A DNA stretch of 64,000 nt, taken from the NCBI GenBank assembly GCA_964247055.1, contig OZ176053.1, forward strand, positions 8,680,001 through 8,744,000, read 5' to 3'. The position numbers were made by a program, and so were the translations under genes. The stretch comes from Paragordius varius. Its lineage: Eukaryota > Nematomorpha. Under the pieces are notes generated by a model. The model was not told the DNA's origin and made no database searches. It saw only the letters and a program-made list of their open reading frames with translations. Below are positions 55,901-63,389 of this stretch, in pieces (within the stretch, counting starts at the first letter, position 1; every line of letters starts with the position of its first letter).

Positions 55901-57697
55901 CTAACCAATATGAAATATATTAATGACATATGTACATCCGTATTGTGTGATTCCTCAACCAGCGTATTTATTTTATTTATAAATTATTTGAGAGAATATT
56001 AAATTTTAAAAGAATTGTTTATAAATATTTTATATGCATAACATTTTAAATGGTTAAATCCGAATTATTCGTTAAATAAATTATTTTTATATCTTATATT
56101 TGTGGTGCAGACTACCCAAAGAGTTGCTATCCCCTCCATTAATAAATTGATATCTCATGTTGAGGATATACTCTCAGACCCCGCCTACAAAGATATAAAC
56201 GCTAAAACCACATATGAATCGGAATTAAACAAACAAAAAATGCAAATGAAAGAATTGGAACAAAAGTTGGAGGCTTGTAAAACCAATTTACAGGTTAGTT
56301 GATAAACTTATATATATATATATATATCTTATGGTTTTTTCGGCAAAATTATATTACTTGTACTTTATAAAATAAGTCATAGTCTTGAGACAAACAAAAG
56401 CATGGCACTATATATTGTCGGTTTTATTTGACTTGTGGCCCAATTAATTGTGGCATATTTGGATGATATTTTTGTTTCAAACGTTATCAAATTTATTGAA
56501 TGCGTTAAAGTTTTTCGTTTATGCCCCCAATCAAATCGTTACAAGATAATCAAAATTGTCTACTTTTATAGTTATAAAAATATGGTTTCTACGATGCCTC
56601 AGTCTTTCCAGGCTAACCGAATCCAATTATCTTAAAATAATCATTTTTTACAATATTAAGGCTTGCTATGAAAACTAGAGCACGGAATATGTAAATAGTT
56701 TTGTTAACTCTAATTTAAAGTAAAAACCAACCTCTAAATTATTTTATTGATGTTAAAATCGTTTTTTAGACTAAAATTTACGGTGTTCAACACAAATGGC
56801 TTCGCGGGCCCATTTTTTTCTCAAAAAATCCGACCGGCCGCATTCAAAAAAATGGCCATTAAAAATTCCTTTATATTCGCGGGCCGACATAAAATCGGAT
56901 GGTCGCGTATTCGACACCCTGCTATAATTAGTGTCTTCCGCTATAATTAGTGCTTCTGTTACATATGATCGGTTACCCTAAATGAAAAATAATTTCATTA
57001 TACATATTTTGTATTCTGAGAATAACATTTCTGCATAACAAAATTAACATAATTGTCAATTATCAAAATTTTAATTATGCAAATATATATTTTAAATTTG
57101 ATGTAATCCGCATTTTCTGATACCTGACTGCCAAAATATATAAATTGTATAGGTAAATTTAATCATCAACTTTAAATACATATAAATAAAATCTAGAATC
57201 CGTTTTATTAACTCAAGAATCTAGTGAAAGTGGTTACTTTTTTGTGGTATTTTATATATTATAGAGAATCTCTATCCTAAGAATTAGAACCGACTTCTTT
57301 TTGGCCGTTACAAAAACGTTTCTGGAGTTTAGGACGCGCATGTCACTGCCAGAAGATAATTAAATATTCATTATTTAATATTTTAATTGGTGGATAGAGA
57401 AAAGGTTTATTTTTAACTTTTGGGGAAACATTTTGCCCTTTTTAATGTATGTAAATCCCACATGTACATAAACAACTTCTCGGGTCCGCAATAAAAAATT
57501 TTATTTAGATATATTGACGGATTTTTAACTTTATCGCTTACGTTTGTGGTGTAACAACCATGATTTTTATTATAGCCAATTTTAATAAGTCATTGTACAT
57601 AATACCATAATTTTTTTGATAAGTGCATATTTAGGGTGTCTAACACAAGTGGCTTCGCAGGCCGTATTATTAAAAAATTCTGACGGGCCACATTTGT

Positions 57698-57735
<38 letters not shown>

Positions 57736-60700
57736 AAATAATAAATATTTTTATTTTAAATATACGACTGTAAAAAAACTATTATTTATTTTAACAAATT
57801 TTGCTACTTCATTGCCAAAATTTGGAAAAAAGTATTTTTAGAAAATTAGGTATCAATTTTACCCAAATTTTGTAAATGGCTTATTTAAATTGTAATATTT
57901 TGTATTTGCTATTTTTTCAAATATATCGCGGGTTACAAATTTCTTTTTGAAAGCCGCGTGTTGACTAGTTGATGTTTAAGGCTGATTTCAGTTAATTTTG
58001 TTTTAAAAAATGACAATTTCGCTTGAACCATTCATATTTTTATTATCATTGATATTTGGTTTATACGTATATTGTTATTTTCTAAAGGTTTGGATTATAT
58101 AAGAATCATTTATCAAATTTTGATTCTTATTTATTCTTTTGTCCACATAACCTCTCTATTTAATTTATATGTTATATTTGGTTAAGTGAATCATTAATAA
58201 TTTTTAAATACAATATTTCGCGTGAAACTTACTTACTTACGGTATTGAATTCAGTGCAATATGATATTGGATAAGTCGTTTAGATTTATATTCAACCTGT
58301 TATATCAAATTTTTATGGCCCCAACCTTTATTTTATGTTATAATATGTAAATATTACAGAATATTGAGAAAGATTATCACACTTTTTCGGAACAAATTTT
58401 CCGCACTAATGCGTGGATAGATAAAGCCAATCCCATCATAACTGCCATGAGAACTGAGTCCAATCAATCGCCAGAAGAAATTACAAAAGCAGAAGTAAAC
58501 ATATTTTTATTCAATAATAATTTTTGATTGCCAACCTTATATCATATCAACACTATCAAAATGATCGTTTCTAGATTTATTTGGTAACACAAACAAAATT
58601 TTATCTTACAGATAAAATCTCAACAAATTGTTATTGATTTTTAACGGTTAAAATGAAATTATTGAATGAAAAAAAAACGCTTTTGTTTTTGCATATTTAT
58701 AAAGGTAGGTAGATTTAGCTGTTGTCTTCTGCATCTAAAATAAGATGTTTCCCAAGGGGTGAGTTATAAGAGATTCTCGCATTTTTCTAACTATTTTATG
58801 GTTTTTTCCTATTTTTATATGAAAAAAGCATGATTAATATTCTTTTTTTATTCTTTTTTATATTTATGTAATTTATTCAATTATAAAACTGTATATTATG
58901 CAATTTTATAATTTACACATTAGTTGGCAAACAAATTATTTAAAACACTTTTATTTAAAATCCATAAAAAATTTTGTCAAAATAATTCGGTTTAAAAGTA
59001 GTCTCGATTTTTTAACCAGTTCAACTTTTTTATATATTGCAAAACCTGTAATTTCTTCCTTTTATCAGTTGTGAAAATGTCAAGCGAATCTTTTTCATAC
59101 TGAATTGAAATTATTCCCTTTTATATTATTCTTGATGCTAATTATATGGCATGACATATTCCGCATATCTAAATATTTAATTACAACCAGAAAAAGCAAA
59201 ACTTAAACACCTTGAATCTGATACATTTAATCCCTGTTTTTATATCATTTATATGATGATATATATTTTGCATAACATATTAGTAGGATAATGAAAAGCA
59301 AAAAAATTAAAATTTAATCCGATTTAGATAATTTTTTTAATGTCTTATAATTTAATTTTAACAAAAAATATTTTTTAACACATAAAAATTATATTACTCA
59401 CTCCCTATCAAAAACGTTTGAAATCATATATACAATTTTTTGTAACAGAAACAATTATCCCAACTTAAAGAGGAATCCAACACCATAAAAGAATCCATGA
59501 ATGAAATCAATAATTTAGCCCTTGATTTGGTCCGTAAGAGTGATAATTTTCGAGTTATCGCGCTATCCGAAGTATCAAGTTGTAAGAAACAATTGGACGA
59601 TATTATTCCAAAGATTGATGTAAGTACTTTTTGATTGTTATGAGGTATTATAAGCGATTAGAACTATGCCGGAATTATGTTTAGTTCTGGATCATATTTA
59701 TTTGCCAAAAAACAATTCCTCCCAATTGTACGGTCAAGAGTTTTTTTTATTGGTTAAGGTTTCATTTTTTTGATCACAAAGCTCGGATTTCAATTATAAC
59801 TTGTAATAATTTTATTTTTTATCTGAAATATGCCAAACATATACTTTTATTATCAGATAAAATGAAAAAATTTATACGCAAGATTAAAATGGTATTAAAG
59901 CTAAGATGAAATTTTTTTAACCCTTACCGCTTTCCGGATATAAAAATAGTTTTAACACTGTTGTAAAATCGTTTTTTTGGTTCTGAAAAAACTAACTAAT
60001 ATTTCCGGCCCCACAAAATCGATTCCGGTTCCAATCCCCGATTCTTTGGATCAGATAATATCAATAATATCTTTACAAAAACTTCATGAAATATTATTAT
60101 ATGATTTTGCATTTGTCAGGAAAAATTAAAATTTTTCAACCAAATCACTTCGGGCTCACCTTCTCCAATTACCAAACCGCCGGGTGTGCTTAAACGACGC
60201 GTATCAAAAGATTTTGGAGATCCTGATTCGAATTTTGCCCAAGATGTATCCTATGGTGTGGCCCGGGTAAATGATTTAAAATTGTTTCTTTTGCAAAAAC
60301 CTGCATCGCCATCCAACATTTCTCCTCACATTGCCAAGGCTATCAATGAACACAATATTGGAGAGCTTAAAAATGTTGTTGATGTGCAAGCTGAGGTATA
60401 ATTTTCACTCAAAAGTTATTAAAAAGGCGAATCGATTATGCGTTTGTTGAATATTTGCCAGATTTGGCTCGTAACTTTATTGTTATCGAATTAAATTGCT
60501 GTTAGGTTTAAAAATAGGATCATAAACTGATAGTTAGCACTCTATTACATAACAATACTCTTAATATACTTCTTGAAAGTTGAATTCAAAATTCAGTTTT
60601 ATATCCGTCTACTGTAGTTGTAAAAACAATTATTACACTTATTTATTTTACACTCTGCATTCAAAAAAAGGAATTACAACGTGAAATGGACAAAACAGAC

Positions 60701-63389
60701 ACTTACCTCAATAAAATACGTGAAAAATTGAGAATGCCTTCGGAAACCTCTGCCACCACTTTTGTGCCCAATAGTAGTTTGGGCGATCCCGTGGTTCAAT
60801 CACAAGCCAAAGAAATGTTAAATAAATGGGAACTTGAAGTTAAACCATTAGCTCAATCCAAGAAACACGAATTAGATACTATCCTAAAGCCTAAATGGCG
60901 CACATTTATCAATAATTATGATTTGATTGTAAAAGATATAAATACTCCTGCTAATTACAAAGATTCAACACAAACACCATTGACCGATAAGAATACGGAT
61001 CTTGCAAATAAGGCTAAAGCCATTGAAAAAAGTATTGTAGGGCCCACTGCTAATGCTATGGTGGATCATTTGAACAAAATTATAGTTCAAGAACCCATAA
61101 GAAAAGAGTATTTTAACTATATATAATTTACCCTTTTTACCCAATAATTTTTTTAGTTACAAGTAACTGAAATTGTTAATATTATTTTTTTGGCATTTTT
61201 TGGGTATTATATCGATAAAATATTTAAAAGACCAAATTATTTCCTTATGATAAAATCTCTTTTCATTTGGAGTTAGAAATCTCTATGTTTTGTTAATAAT
61301 CTACACAAAAAATATATTTCAAAGGCAAAAACAATTGTTTCCTAAAATATTTCAGAATACCTTTATTTAAACTTTAAATTGAAATAATTTTGTTCATGTT
61401 TTACTGTTTCCTTTTAGATCTCAAATAAGTACAGCATCATTAATGATGCCCAAAACACCACCACCATCCCCACAACATGATCGGCAAATGTTAGTTGAAG
61501 AGGCCGTCCTTGAAGAATTGCCAAAAATTATTGATGCCAAAATACCTACTTTTTCAGGGTTTGTTTTATCCTTTTTTCAAAATTCGATGGATTTCTGAAT
61601 AATTTTCTATGTAATTTAATGATATTCTATAAATTAATTTGTATATTAATAGATCAGAACAACTTGAGGAACAAAAGGTTGAACCCAAACCGGCGGAGTA
61701 ATATATTTTATATACCGTCATTCCTTTAATTTATATATGTACTTACGTGGCTAACTAGGAAAAACAATTATTATTGCATTCGTTTATATTATATGAATTC
61801 AATAAACGGCTATTCAAAAATTTTCTTTATTAATCTATATAGCGCTTATAATAATCGCTTATCTGCCTTTTTTATTTGTAAAAATATTAAGAGCAGTGTA
61901 AGAATAACGTTGATATTAATTTTTATGCTCACAGATTGGGCACCTTGACCAAAACATCCCAAAAGGGCCAAGAAGACCCAGTGGAAGCCATTAATCTCGT
62001 TAATGAACTTCAAGCTATAGCTTTATGGCTAAGAGAACAGGAAAAGCAATTAACGCAAAATCGAATACCCATTTTCAATGATTCTGCATTACGTTCAATG
62101 ATGACAGAATATAAGGTTTGAAATCTATCTTTTTAAAAACTACACCCTTTCATTTAAAGACATTTTTTCATTCAAAGTTAACTAACTTTTTTTCGTTCTG
62201 GAATAATATTAAAAAATACCCTTTGAAACCAATGAGAGCCTAGTGAATGCTGTTTTTGACTAAAAAGGAGTGTTTTTCACAGAAATTAGCTATTAAAATA
62301 ACTCTTTTCACTCAAATGTAATATTTGCTCACTTTAAAGCATATTTATTAACAAATTTGAGCTAAAAAATATTAGTTCAATATAAATATTATATTCTATT
62401 TGAAAATTGTTGTTTTTTGAAAAATCGGATATACATTTTTTCTTATAGAATATGGAAAAGGATTATACGAAAAATGCCGAAAAATTAAAACAAGCTCGTC
62501 AAACGCTGGATCAACTCTCTAAAGATGGGATACTTTCACCACAAAAAACTGATCGAATTTCACATTTGATTGAACAAGCTAATGAAAAGTTTGACGGGGT
62601 AAATATATTATCTAAGTTTTTTATGAATAAAATAGTTCAATATTATGTGAAAAAATGTTTTTACAATACATTTAACTTTTATCATTTTTACAGATTCAGA
62701 GTGAATATAAAACCAAGAGAAAAGAAATTGTAAATAATTATCATCGCATATTTCACTTTAATCAGCAATTACAAGACACTGAGGGATGGTTACATGCTAC
62801 CCGACAAAACACAGAAAAGTTATTGCCTACCCTTAAACCCGATGATATAAAAGTTATATATTTAAAATTTTGATAACATATGTCTTTAGGTAAGAAGGAG
62901 AGTTGAGAATGATAAATTCTCTGTGTATGGGACCGATTTTATTATAAACAATTAACATTTTTTTTCAAGCCATAAATTATAATAATACTTAAAATTATTG
63001 TGAAAATTGTATTTTTATCATGTTTTTGCATTCGTGATATTATTTGACTAAATCCTTGGCTGGTCAAAAAAGCCCAACCCCAACTATAATATACAATCCA
63101 TAGTTTTTAACGAATATTAAATTGAAATAAAAATGTTGTTTTGTCAACACACTCTAGAATTTACATCAAAGTATGGATGAACGTACAACCGATTACAATC
63201 AACTAAATTACACGTTTGTTCAATTGATGAATGATGGTTTGCGCTACAATGAACTGTATGATGTTGATGAATATGCCGTTCCTGAATCCATGAAAGATTC
63301 GATGAAAAAAATAAATGATAATTGGGAGTGGTTAAAGGGTATTGATGCCGCAAATATACCTAAAACAATAGTTTTACAAAAGATGGAAG
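40770..63389 (+). CDS. Giant spectrin-repeat protein gene, internal part (28 exons, open at both ends)
   Basis: Joining 28 exons across GT-AG introns gives about 1,823 codons with no stop and with compatible phase at every junction. The protein is almost wholly helical and charged. It has the tryptophan-centred spacing of spectrin repeats: TWLSNADNEL, LLWESIRVKTLDYQTEL, FESWLHDME, HRWESLFEETNHRFETL, SLNTWLDSVKDNL, LNDQWKLILDKV, ALQEWIVHED, ALWLREQEKQL, TEGWLHATRQN and NWEWLKGIDA. Ser/Thr/Pro-rich linkers lie in exons 4-6, 14, 21 and 23. No actin-binding, EF-hand, GAS2, ZZ or KASH domain falls in the window. Spectrin-repeat proteins are rod-like cytoskeletal linkers; nesprin/MSP-300 is my best guess, with dystrophin- or plakin-like proteins as alternatives. 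The last exon ends at a donor in phase 1, so the gene continues right. Introns range from 94 bp to 3.7 kb; those under about 500 bp contain nothing recognisable. Confidence 0.9.
41369..41376. repeat. Target site duplication, left (ATCTATAG)
   Basis: ATCTATAG stands directly before the left hAT terminus CAGGGGTGG and is repeated exactly at 44,116-44,123. Eight bp is the standard hAT duplication length. Confidence 0.95.
41394..41440. promoter_or_regulatory. Subterminal GTGACCGC repeats of the hAT element
   Basis: GTGACCGC occurs at 41,394-41,401 and joins its own inverse to make the 14-bp palindrome GTGACCGCGGTCAC (41,394-41,407). It recurs at 41,412-41,419 and 41,433-41,440, and once near the right end at 44,044-44,051. 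Short repeated motifs near hAT ends are known transposase-binding sites in other hAT elements; that role here is inferred. Confidence 0.6.
41756..43574 (+). pseudogene. hAT transposase (BED finger, RNase H-like core, C-terminal dimerisation domain), two frame changes
   Basis: Frame 1 runs from ATG 41,756 to about 42,286. It has a BED-type finger with C28, C31, H46 and H51 after W13, then SRNTVMRRAEDIS. Frame 2 runs from about 42,289 and opens with QLDESTD, the first catalytic aspartate motif. It continues with GSITTDGAPAMIG, CIIHNQVSCSKVL, LLHTDVRWLSRAAFL and LNIQLQGKDKTIMDM, all characteristic of Charlie/ZBED5/SCAND3-type hAT proteins. Frame 3, from about 43,200, ends with FFGSTYLCESAFSIMNAIKT and LTNKHLESCLRIAL, the hAT dimerisation domain, with a stop after 43,574. 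The first frame change is at a run of eight T (42,279-42,286), the second at an ATA/AAT tract (43,185-43,215). Domain order and length are complete for the family. Confidence 0.93.
44116..44123. repeat. Target site duplication, right (ATCTATAG)
   Basis: Exact copy of the 8 bp at 41,369-41,376, directly after the right terminus CCACCCCTG. Confidence 0.95.
44658..44839 (+). CDS. Spectrin-repeat gene, exon 2
   Basis: Acceptor TTTTTGCTATTTAG, entering in phase 0 to match exon 1. It encodes KSLLEKSTISPEDQKIILDR, then LNLLWESIRVKTLDYQT, a helix B to helix C spectrin segment with the conserved W. It leaves at GA/GTAATA in phase 2. Confidence 0.92.
44840..46069. other. Intron 2 with short hairpins and a local duplication
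   Basis: The 1.2-kb intron contains the 7-bp-stem hairpin GAAGTCCTTCGGACTTC near 44,900, a perfect 16-bp palindrome ATCCACATATGTGGAT at 44,951-44,966, a diverged tandem duplication at 45,053-45,345 and a (TA)n tract at 45,920-45,938. Short open frames at 45,045-45,445 fall in the duplication and look accidental. Confidence 0.6.
45053..45345 (+). repeat. Diverged tandem duplication, offset about 179 bp
   Basis: ATTTTTGTGGAC starts both units, at 45,070 and 45,249. Each is followed in the same order by a T-rich stretch, a TTTTACG/TTTACACGG block, GGGCCTA and ATTAAAAAAGCGA or TTTTAAAAAAGGGCGA. The units differ at many positions, so the duplication is old. Confidence 0.65.
46070..46284 (+). CDS. 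Spectrin-repeat gene, exon 3
   Basis: Acceptor GCGCGCGCTTAG; one base completes the glutamate codon begun in exon 2. It encodes LQSLLNQHQKDQITTFESWL, then HDMEMDYL and LTEDESQRLKTRFMRGTELI. This is the standard continuation of a spectrin helix C into the next helix A, with the F...WL...ME signature. Donor CAAG/GTTAAA, phase 1. Confidence 0.93.
46635..46659. repeat. TGATA pentanucleotide microsatellite at the exon 4 acceptor
   Basis: About four copies of a 5-bp unit (TATGA/TGATA) run straight into the TATAG acceptor of exon 4, in the place of a normal polypyrimidine tract. Confidence 0.7.
46660..46884 (+). CDS. Spectrin-repeat gene, exon 4
   Basis: Enters and leaves in phase 1 (225 nt). The first half is helical, LSDLQSRYLALYEWLGKAYP. 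The second half turns to a Q/P/S/T-rich linker, LQQPTAPLPSTSPNPREPEV, the start of a disordered stretch carried on by exons 5 and 6. Donor AATG/GTAACC. Confidence 0.9.
46885..48251. other. Intron 4, 1.37 kb, no recognised content
   Basis: AT-rich. A slightly less AT-rich patch near 47,220-47,480 contains a short minus-strand open frame with several cysteines, but no domain or family could be recognised. No RNA gene or transposon terminus was seen. Confidence 0.5.
48252..48386 (+). CDS. Spectrin-repeat gene, exon 5 (Ser/Thr/Pro linker)
   Basis: Acceptor AAATTCTAG, phase 1 in and out, 135 nt. It encodes a basic, low-complexity linker with APKPSGSTTLNQMEE, HGTSPLKTPISISPR and HSFKIET. TP and SP dipeptides suggest possible phosphorylation sites (inference). 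The symmetric phase means the exon can be skipped without loss of frame. Confidence 0.85.
48493..48729 (+). CDS. Spectrin-repeat gene, exon 6 (acidic/Ser linker into a helix)
   Basis: Phase 1 in and out, 237 nt, after a 106-bp intron. An acidic, Asn/Ser-rich linker (ISQADDDNDSNTIHDNG, SSNVSSKKIKMDH) leads back to helix at LVRLEGLTQEIDKEAK. Donor AAAG/GTTTAT. Confidence 0.87.
49199..49398 (+). CDS. Spectrin-repeat gene, exon 7
   Basis: Acceptor CTGTTTAG; phase 1 in, phase 0 out. It encodes a helix pair, PPAAKELIEKEAIIEGIPDR and EKHRESL, then QDAEKHWESIMEMAENA with a spectrin-type W in the last helix. Confidence 0.9.
49631..49789 (+). CDS. Spectrin-repeat gene, exon 8
   Basis: The acceptor ACCATTAG is preferred over a nearer CAG because only it keeps phase 0. 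It encodes LTALEKLQIEIYDINEALRE, then LEYWFRQAKEETPKL, a helix A with W. Phase 0 out at TCG/GTATAA. Confidence 0.87.
50060..50234 (+). CDS. Spectrin-repeat gene, exon 9
   Basis: Acceptor TTTCATACAG; phase 0 in, phase 1 out. KSWWPKIENTRNCARLIANK is a helix B, and ILKDTTNLIHRWESLFEET is a textbook spectrin helix C with the RW pair. Confidence 0.93.
50573..50745 (+). CDS. Spectrin-repeat gene, exon 10
   Basis: Acceptor CTATTTTTTTAG; phase 1 in, phase 0 out. It continues exon 9 as NHRFETLVNILESYHYQSF, then REPLSSLNTWLDSVKDNL (helix A with W) and LLEEKLTKLK. Confidence 0.93.
50896..51117 (+). CDS. Spectrin-repeat gene, exon 11
   Basis: Acceptor TTCATTTTAG, phase 0 at both ends, 74 codons. It encodes LVSIQHMWEEHSSDTDNYK, then QFQSDINSVVAKYEAVNAL and IENQISVLKDYL, helical and charged. 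W falls in a helix C-like position. Confidence 0.92.
51384..51491 (+). CDS. Spectrin-repeat gene, exon 12
   Basis: Acceptor TATTTTTTCACAG, phase 0 both ends, 36 codons. NEIKVLKNWMGDLKNIMDKE is a helix A with W, followed by a short polar stretch. Donor GCTAAA/GTATTA. Confidence 0.88.
51860..52030 (+). CDS. Spectrin-repeat gene, exon 13
   Basis: Acceptor AATTTTTTAG, phase 0 both ends, 57 codons. AIQEHLNLLKPTIENINRIS, then FAKQLKEELAQLNDQWKLIL, ends in a clear helix C with W. Donor AAAAG/GTTTTT. Confidence 0.92.
52296..52754 (+). CDS. Spectrin-repeat gene, exon 14 (longest visible exon)
   Basis: Acceptor TTTTATTAG, phase 0 both ends, 153 codons. About 50 residues of polar linker (TTVTDSLGLGEPNL, STHDEKTTEKELKSTDKPS) lead into LPIINKLESDILALQEWIVH, a helix A with W. 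A long charged helix follows, DFETKDGLLRQISKDISQL, ending at AGQLKLLK. Confidence 0.93.
53079..53255 (+). CDS. Spectrin-repeat gene, exon 15
   Basis: Acceptor AAATTTAG, phase 0 both ends, 59 codons: TRFDDLRNNFETFELPTEL, then LTLDDIKNNIQDLIVDDAIE. It joins exon 14 as LKLLK-TRFDDLRNNFE, a typical helix C. It lacks the usual W. Confidence 0.9.
53356..53511 (+). CDS. Spectrin-repeat gene, exon 16
   Basis: Acceptor GACTTTTAG, phase 0 both ends, 52 codons after a 100-bp intron. CYRLNELKSNTDDLKNEITD and VKKRLDGFCKEFNTLADL are heptad-patterned helices. Confidence 0.9.
53692..53859 (+). CDS. Spectrin-repeat gene, exon 17
   Basis: Acceptor ATTATGTTTCAG, phase 0 both ends, 56 codons: KKQHLEHRLDFANAFYQAMN, then TLAKDLEWIQ with W near the end. 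Donor CAG/GTAGGT is close to consensus. Confidence 0.92.
53860..56110. other. Intron 17, 2.25 kb, AT-rich
   Basis: Very AT-rich, with many short A and T runs. I found no exon, transposon end or RNA gene on either strand. The only open frame of note (minus strand, 55,417-55,611) is a low-complexity accident. Confidence 0.6.
56111..56293 (+). CDS. Spectrin-repeat gene, exon 18
   Basis: Acceptor TTTGTGGTGCAG, phase 0 both ends, 61 codons. TTQRVAIPSINKLISHVEDI, then ELNKQKMQMKELEQKLEACK. The second half is a strong coiled-coil-like helix. Donor CAG/GTTAGT. Confidence 0.92.
56780..56921. mobile_element. Short hAT-like MITE, copy B
   Basis: The left end reads CGGTGTTCAACACAAATGGC and TTCGCGGGCCC; the right end reads GGTCGCGTATTCGACACCCTG, whose reverse complement CAGGGTGTCGAATACGCG resembles the left end. 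At 142 bp it is the most compact copy. An imperfect tandem duplication of CTATAATTAGTG lies directly to its right (about 56,922-56,955), so the target duplication is unclear. Confidence 0.65.
57632..57975. mobile_element. hAT-like MITE, copy C
   Basis: The left end is TAGGGTGTCTAACACAAGTG, then GGCTTCGCAGGCCG and TGACGGGCCAC. The right end has TCGCGGGTTAC, AAGCCGCGTG and TTGACTAGTTGATG. The interior TAAATATACGACTGTAAAAA and CTTCATTGCCAAAATTTGG are shared with copy D. Non-coding. Confidence 0.65.
57700..57733. repeat. (TA)n microsatellite
   Basis: About 17 uninterrupted AT dinucleotides inside MITE copy C; likely length-variable. Confidence 0.9.
58360..58494 (+). CDS. Spectrin-repeat gene, exon 19
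   Basis: Acceptor AAATATTACAG, phase 0 both ends, 45 codons. IEKDYHTFSEQIFRTNAWID is a helix A with W, then KANPIITAMRTES. Donor GCAGAA/GTAAAC. Confidence 0.9.
58495..59448. other. Intron 19, 0.95 kb, no recognised content
   Basis: AT-rich single-copy-looking sequence. No open frame, repeat or transposon end was identified. Confidence 0.6.
59449..59619 (+). CDS. Spectrin-repeat gene, exon 20
   Basis: Acceptor TTTTTTGTAACAG, phase 0 both ends, 57 codons: KQLSQLKEESNTIKESMNEI and SEVSSCKKQLDDIIPKID, heptad-patterned helices. The donor GAT/GTAAGT is the best match to consensus in the gene. Confidence 0.93.
60120..60395 (+). CDS. Spectrin-repeat gene, exon 21
   Basis: Acceptor GCATTTGTCAG, phase 0 both ends, 92 codons. 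A loop with SGSPSPITKPPGVLKRRVS and DFGDPDSNFAQDVS interrupts the helical rod. Helix returns at ARVNDLKLFLLQKPA and AINEHNIGELKNVVDVQAE. The basic LKRR-SK stretch beside SP and TKP motifs may be a regulatory insert (inference). Confidence 0.92.
60671..61107 (+). CDS. Spectrin-repeat gene, exon 22
   Basis: Acceptor CATTCAAAAAAAG, purine-rich and weak; phase 0 in, phase 2 out at AAAGA/GTATTT. About 145 codons: ELQREMDKTDTYLNKIREKL, then QSQAKEMLNKWELEVKPLAQ with a spectrin W, and LANKAKAIEKSIVG. An in-frame stop a few codons past the donor shows that splicing must occur here. Confidence 0.9.
61418..61558 (+). CDS. Spectrin-repeat gene, exon 23 (Pro-rich, symmetric)
   Basis: Acceptor TTTCCTTTTAG; phase 2 in and out, 141 nt. 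SLMMPKTPPPSPQQ is a proline-rich linker followed by MLVEEAVLEELPKIIDAK. The symmetric phase allows skipping without frame loss. Confidence 0.87.
61653..61697 (+). CDS. Spectrin-repeat gene, exon 24 (45-nt micro-exon)
   Basis: Acceptor GTATATTAATAG; phase 2 in and out. It encodes about 15 residues, SEQLEEQKVEPKPA, acidic and proline-containing. It is supported by agreement of phase with exons 23 and 25 and by a 94-bp intron before it. As a cassette exon it could be included or skipped. Confidence 0.8.
61935..62115 (+). CDS. Spectrin-repeat gene, exon 25
   Basis: Acceptor TTATGCTCACAG; phase 2 in, phase 0 out. AINLVNELQAIALWLREQEK is a clear helix A with W; the exon ends ALRSMMTEYK. Donor AAG/GTTTGA. 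Confidence 0.93.
62449..62598 (+). CDS. Spectrin-repeat gene, exon 26
   Basis: Acceptor TTTTTTCTTATAG, phase 0 both ends, 50 codons. It encodes NMEKDYTKNAEKLKQARQTL and RISHLIEQANEKFDG, a helix B to helix C segment. Confidence 0.92.
62694..62852 (+). CDS. Spectrin-repeat gene, exon 27
   Basis: Acceptor CATTTTTACAG, phase 0 both ends, 53 codons after a 95-bp intron. RKEIVNNYHRIFHFNQQLQD, then TEGWLHATRQNTEKLLPTL, is the helix C to helix A transition with W. Donor ATAAAA/GTTATA. Confidence 0.92.
63158..63389 (+). CDS. Spectrin-repeat gene, exon 28 (last in window)
   Basis: The acceptor CACTCTAG is chosen because the nearer AAAG would put a stop in frame. Phase 0 in, phase 1 out at GAAG/GTTTGT. 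It encodes MDERTTDYNQLNYTFVQLMN and MKKINDNWEWLKGIDAANIP, with a helix C-like W pair. The gene continues beyond the window: no stop codon precedes the donor. Confidence 0.9.

Larger units (their letters stand above)
56294..58359. other. Intron 18, 2.07 kb, with two hAT-like relics
   Basis: Contains a TA-rich tract just after the donor, MITE copy B at 56,780-56,921 and copy C at 57,632-57,975, the latter carrying a (TA)n tract at 57,700-57,733. No exon was found inside. Open frames at 56,435-56,635 and 56,747-56,950 are accidental. Confidence 0.65.

Noticed and set aside
56747-56950. Open frame with GPFFSQKIRPAAFKK-type peptide, and a similar one at 63,587-63,814
   Set aside because: Both lie over MITE copies B and D; the shared peptide comes from the shared transposon ends.
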